From: Bacillota bacterium
Lineage (GTDB): Bacteria > Bacillota > Clostridia > Christensenellales > Aristaeellaceae
Direction: 5' to 3'
DNA length: 64,000 nucleotides
Assembly: GCA_023425025.1 (NCBI GenBank)
Contig: JAFADG010000026.1
Location: forward strand, 1 to 64,000
Within the stretch, counting starts at the first letter, position 1; every line of letters begins with the position of its first letter. Below are positions 60,856 through 64,000 of the stretch, in pieces. Below the pieces are notes generated by a model. The model saw only the letters and a program-made list of their open reading frames with translations. It was not told the DNA's origin and ran no database searches. Both the position numbers and the translations under genes were made by a program.

Positions 60856-63093
60856 ATGATTAAGCATCTGGGGGAAAGCCTGACTCCGTTTGAGACAAAC
60901 GGCTTTTCGCGCACGCCGGAGCTGCCCGTGATTGGTGAAGCGGTATCCGTCATTTGCCGGGTGGATGGCAGCGATTTGACGCCTTCGCTGCTGGTATGTG
61001 CAGGCGGGGAAACCGTGACCCTTTCGGGAAAAGCCCTGGGCGGCCGCCGCTTTCAATTTGACCTGGGCGCATTTACAAGGCCTGAAACGGTGCGCTACCG
61101 TTTTTTCACCGATGCGCAGGAGACTATCTGGTTCTCCTTTGACGTGCTGATGAAGGAAGAGCATACCGTTTTTTCGGCGGTATACCGTGACGGCCAAAGG
61201 GTGTGTTTGCGCTACGGCGAGGATCTGACCGTGACCTTTGCAGGCGGGGAAACACTGGAAATCGTGACTGAACAGGGCAAGGCATCCGGCGCCGCCAGTG
61301 CTTTTGAAACCATGGCATTGCCGGAAGGTTTTTTGTGGGAGGTCTCGGAGTCCGAAAAAATTTGGAAACTGAAACGATTCAGTGGAGTTGTATGCGAGGG
61401 ACACGGGCTGACGCTGTACCGCCGCGCCGATGGCAGCATTGCCAGGATACAAACCCATATTGCCCTGATCTGTGATTATGTGCTGGGCACCGGGGAGCGC
61501 TTCGACGCCGTCAATCAGAAGAACCGCTTTTCCAACGGCCGGGTGGTGGAGAAGTTCACCCGCCAGGGGGAGCAATCGTATTTGCCCATGCCCTTCTTCT
61601 TTACGGAAAAGGGGCTGGGGTGGTATAGGGATACCGCCATTCCTGCCGCGATGCAGTTTGGAAACCTTACGACCATCACCCAGGAGACAGAGGGCGCAAG
61701 GCTTACCAGGGATGTGCTCTTCTTTGGCGCGCCGTCACAGGTGCTCTCCCAATACATCACGGCTACCGGACAGCCGGTGCTGCCGCCGGAGTGGGCCTTT
61801 GGCGTGTGGATCAGCGCCAACGGCTGGAACAGTGACGCGGAAGTGGAGGCTCAACTATCGGCACTTAAACGTTTTGGTTATCCGGCCAGCGTGATGGTGC
61901 TGGAGGCCTGGAGCGACGAACGGACCTTCTATCGGTGGAATGACACAAGCCACTGGAAAGACCCCGCCGCCATGGTCGCCAAGCTTCGGGAAAATGGCTT
62001 GCACCTGGTACTTTGGCAAATTCCCGTCATCAAGCATGAGTGGGACGGCGCGCCGGGAGAGGCGCTTACAAATGACATCCGGGAAGCAACCGAAAAAGGA
62101 TACGTGATCAAAAGCGCCGACGGCAGCCCCTATCGGATCACCGAAAACTGGTTCCACAACAGCATGCTGCCGGACTTTACGAACCCGGAAGCCAAACGCT
62201 GGTGGTTTGATAAGCGCAAGCATCTTTTAGACATGGGCGTGGAGGGCTTCAAAACCGACGGCGGCGAGTTTCTGTTTGAAAAAGGCGCGAAGCTCTATGA
62301 CGGCAGCACCGGCCTGGCGGCCCACAACCTGTATCCCGGGCAGTACATCGGCGCGTACCATGATTTTCTTCGGAAAAACGGCATAAACGGCGTTGTATTC
62401 AGCCGCGCGGGCTATGTGGGGGCTCAAACCCAGCCCATCCACTGGGCGGGGGACCAGTTAAGCGAATGGAGTGAGCTATTAGGCCAGCTTCGTGCGGGGA
62501 TCACCGCGGGCCTTTCCGGGGTGCTGTTCTGGGGTTTTGATATCGGCGGCTTCGCCGGCGAACTGCCCGGCGCCCAGCTGTATTTGCGGGCCACGGCCAT
62601 GGCCTGCTTCAGCCCGGTCATGCAGTGGCATGCCGAGCCCAGGAACGGCCAGTTTTACGGCACGTATCAAAAGGATTACATCAATGACCGCAGCCCCTGG
62701 AACCTGGCCGAAAAGCTGGGCGATGACCGCGTCGTCACCATTGCCTGCGAATACGCCCGGCTGCGGGAACGCCTGCGCCCCTATCTGTGGGAGGAAGCGC
62801 AGTATTGCGCAAAGCATAACCGGCCCATGATGGCGCATTTGTGCCTGGACTTTCCCGATGATAAGCGGGCCTTTGCCGTGGATGATGAATATATGCTGGG
62901 CCGGCGTTACCTCATCGCCCCCATTGTAAACGAGGGCGCACCGGGGAGAAGCGTATACCTGCCCAGCGGCATATGGCGGCACTATTTTACAGGCGAGACG
63001 TACGACGGGGCGCGGGATATATACGTTCATTGCCCGCTTGACATGATTCCTGTATTCGAAAGGAGAGATGCGCTTGGCGAAGGTCCGCATTGA
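60856..63093 (+). CDS. Glycoside hydrolase family 31 (alpha-glucosidase or alpha-xylosidase)
   Basis: A 745-residue cytosolic enzyme. N-terminal beta-sandwich to about residue 300 with LGTGERFDAVNQKNRFSNGRV; TIM barrel from about 310 (LPPEWAFGVWISANGWNSD, given by ends PPEWAFGVW and SANGWNSD); nucleophile Asp in GFKTDGGEF (about 465); acid/base Asp in HWAGDQLSEW (about 535); then WGFDIGGFAG. C-terminal beta domains. AAAGGGGCGC precedes the ATG. It overlaps the following GH65 gene by 26 bases. Alpha-glucosidase fits the GH65 partner best; alpha-xylosidase or sulfoquinovosidase-like activity is not excluded. Confidence 0.92.
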   Translation: MIKHLGESLTPFETNGFSRTPELPVIGEAVSVICRVDGSDLTPSLLVCAGGETVTLSGKALGGRRFQFDLGAFTRPETVRYRFFTDAQETIWFSFDVLMKEEHTVFSAVYRDGQRVCLRYGEDLTVTFAGGETLEIVTEQGKASGAASAFETMALPEGFLWEVSESEKIWKLKRFSGVVCEGHGLTLYRRADGSIARIQTHIALICDYVLGTGERFDAVNQKNRFSNGRVVEKFTRQGEQSYLPMPFFFTEKGLGWYRDTAIPAAMQFGNLTTITQETEGARLTRDVLFFGAPSQVLSQYITATGQPVLPPEWAFGVWISANGWNSDAEVEAQLSALKRFGYPASVMVLEAWSDERTFYRWNDTSHWKDPAAMVAKLRENGLHLVLWQIPVIKHEWDGAPGEALTNDIREATEKGYVIKSADGSPYRITENWFHNSMLPDFTNPEAKRWWFDKRKHLLDMGVEGFKTDGGEFLFEKGAKLYDGSTGLAAHNLYPGQYIGAYHDFLRKNGINGVVFSRAGYVGAQTQPIHWAGDQLSEWSELLGQLRAGITAGLSGVLFWGFDIGGFAGELPGAQLYLRATAMACFSPVMQWHAEPRNGQFYGTYQKDYINDRSPWNLAEKLGDDRVVTIACEYARLRERLRPYLWEEAQYCAKHNRPMMAHLCLDFPDDKRAFAVDDEYMLGRRYLIAPIVNEGAPGRSVYLPSGIWRHYFTGETYDGARDIYVHCPLDMIPVFERRDALGEGPH

Positions 63094-64000
63094 GCCGTGG
63101 GCAATATCCATAATGTCGCCGGCGGATGATTTTTGCCAAAGCATATTCTTCACCGGCAACGGGACACTGGGTGTCCGGGGCTTCGGCGGATATGAGGAAA
63201 AGAAATCGCCTGAGGCGCACGGGATCTTCCGGGCCGGGCTGTTCGACTTCATCAAGCCCGGGATTACGGACATGGTACAGCTGCCCGATGTTCTGACCCT
63301 GTGCATGGTAGGCGATGCGCCCCATGAAATCCGCCAGACCCTTGACATGCGCCGGGGCGTGCTTCGCCAGGCCTGGGAAAATGAAAGGGCCAGCATTGCG
63401 TTTGACCGGGCTGTGAGCATGGCGGACAGCCAGCTCATTTTACAGCAGATAACCGTCACGGCAAAGCAAGCCGGGCTGTTCACGGTGGAAGCCATCGCGG
63501 ATGCCGCCGTCAGGAACCTGCCCGTCCACGACGACCAAATGATCAAATCGACTGATTTAATAAAGCTGCTGGAAGTGGACGCGCTGCGGGAAGACGGGCT
63601 TGATATGCATACCGTCCCCAGCGGCCATCCGGTCACGATGGCGTGGGAGCTTATCAGCAGCCTGCCTGCAAAAAGCACCACCCAAATCGCCGGAGGAAAG
63701 TCAGGCACCAGGCTTATGCGCACGCTTTTAAAGGGCGAAGCCTGGACCGTGGAAAAGCGGGTGCGGGTGTTGGTGAAGGGCGAAGCGTCCCATTCAAAAG
63801 AATCAGACCCCTGGGCAGCTCACGAGCTTCAGTGGGAGGCGCTATGGGCGGATTGCGACATCCAACTGGACGCGGAGGATGCGCTGCAGGGCGCGGTGCG
63901 CTACAACATCTACCAAATGCTTTGCAATAACGCAGCCGACGACCGCACCGCCTCCATCGGCGCCAGGGGCCTGACCCACGGGCGCTACAAGGGCAATACC
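63068..64000 (+). CDS. Glycoside hydrolase family 65 enzyme, N-terminal part (cut by window end)
   Basis: The frame stays open for 311 codons from ATG 63068, behind AAAGGAGAG, to the last base. It begins MRLAKVRIEPWAIS; SIFFTGNGTLGVRGFGGYEE is the GH65 N-terminal signature, and GARGLTHGRYKGNT at the very edge is the usual loop before the barrel WDTE motif. The catalytic glutamate lies beyond the window. A start 26 bases inside the end of GH31 indicates coupled translation. It is distinct from the GH65 at 30188, with a different N-terminal sequence, and may be a kojibiose-, nigerose- or other disaccharide phosphorylase. Confidence 0.85.
   Translation, partial: MRLAKVRIEPWAISIMSPADDFCQSIFFTGNGTLGVRGFGGYEEKKSPEAHGIFRAGLFDFIKPGITDMVQLPDVLTLCMVGDAPHEIRQTLDMRRGVLRQAWENERASIAFDRAVSMADSQLILQQITVTAKQAGLFTVEAIADAAVRNLPVHDDQMIKSTDLIKLLEVDALREDGLDMHTVPSGHPVTMAWELISSLPAKSTTQIAGGKSGTRLMRTLLKGEAWTVEKRVRVLVKGEASHSKESDPWAAHELQWEALWADCDIQLDAEDALQGAVRYNIYQMLCNNAADDRTASIGARGLTHGRYKGNT

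Noticed and set aside
61862..61875. LacI-like site TTAAACGTTTTGG inside GH31
   Set aside because: It codes for conserved residues of the enzyme and is far from any promoter, so a chance match is more likely.
62479..63723. A 414-codon minus-strand frame across the GH31/GH65 junction
   Set aside because: GH31 and GH65 catalytic and signature motifs occur on the plus strand; this frame is a by-product.

Overview
The window is chromosomal DNA of a GC-rich anaerobic Firmicute, most likely a gut or rumen member of Clostridia. Evidence: strong AGGAGG ribosome binding sites, sigma-A promoters with 16-18 bp spacers, LacI-type and cre-like operators, an infC-rpmI-rplT operon with a Firmicutes-style leader, two families known mainly from Clostridia (DUF6179/DUF6323), and many intracellular glycoside hydrolases and phosphorylases. 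A Christensenellales-like lineage is a guess from protein style only. No rRNA, tRNA, CRISPR array, phage or intact insertion sequence was recognised.

Layout. 0.2-3.8 kb: a sugar-binding protein (-) diverges from a cysteine desulfurase/TtcA-like tRNA thiolation pair (+). 4.4-5.9 kb: infC-rpmI-rplT behind a strong promoter, an L20-type leader and an attenuator. 5.9-7.8 kb: YraQ-type permease overlapping a DUF362 protein. 8.4-11.5 kb: an AT-richer accessory patch with a cysteine-rich secreted protein, a beta-propeller/solute-binding fusion and a small HTH protein. 11.9-21.8 kb: a beta-galactoside locus, with an ABC importer (two permeases, binding protein, no ATPase) and GH2 enzyme on -, and GH35 plus a LacI regulator on +, separated by an operator-rich divergent promoter region. 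21.9-24.1 kb: secreted GH9 endoglucanase. 24-28.5 kb: DUF2156 protein, two GNAT proteins and an ABC-2 exporter. 29-32.5 kb: HisRS-like protein and GH65 phosphorylase. 32.8-38.9 kb: YARHG protein, GT1 glycosyltransferase, secreted helical protein, FAD oxidoreductase and SLC13/ArsB-like carrier. 39.3-44.6 kb: membrane pyrophosphatase, small lipoprotein, GltS-like carrier and PlsC-like acyltransferase. 44.9-46.2 kb: DUF6323/DUF6179 pair. 46.5-50.1 kb: Nudix, M42 peptidase, ECF sigma/anti-sigma and GNAT. 50.2-53.6 kb: GH39 xylosidase with a split transketolase. 53.8-56.2 kb: XRE-cupin regulator and Asp/Glu racemase-like protein diverging from a sugar isomerase. 56.3-59.7 kb: KdpE/KdpD. 59.8-64 kb: LacI regulator, GH31 glucosidase and a GH65 enzyme cut by the window edge.

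The main theme is import of oligosaccharides and their breakdown inside the cell. GH2 and GH35 would release galactose, GH39 xylose (feeding transketolase), and GH31/GH65 would handle alpha-glucosides. Only GH9 is secreted. All three solute-binding proteins lack a lipobox cysteine.

Intergenic DNA carries several dispersed repeats: a family with two small hairpins (three near-identical cores plus two diverged copies), a 17-19 bp GGGCGATT/AATCGCCC palindrome family, one 138 bp MITE-like element with perfect 15 bp terminal inverted repeats, and a 200 bp string of hairpins upstream of the first GH65 gene.
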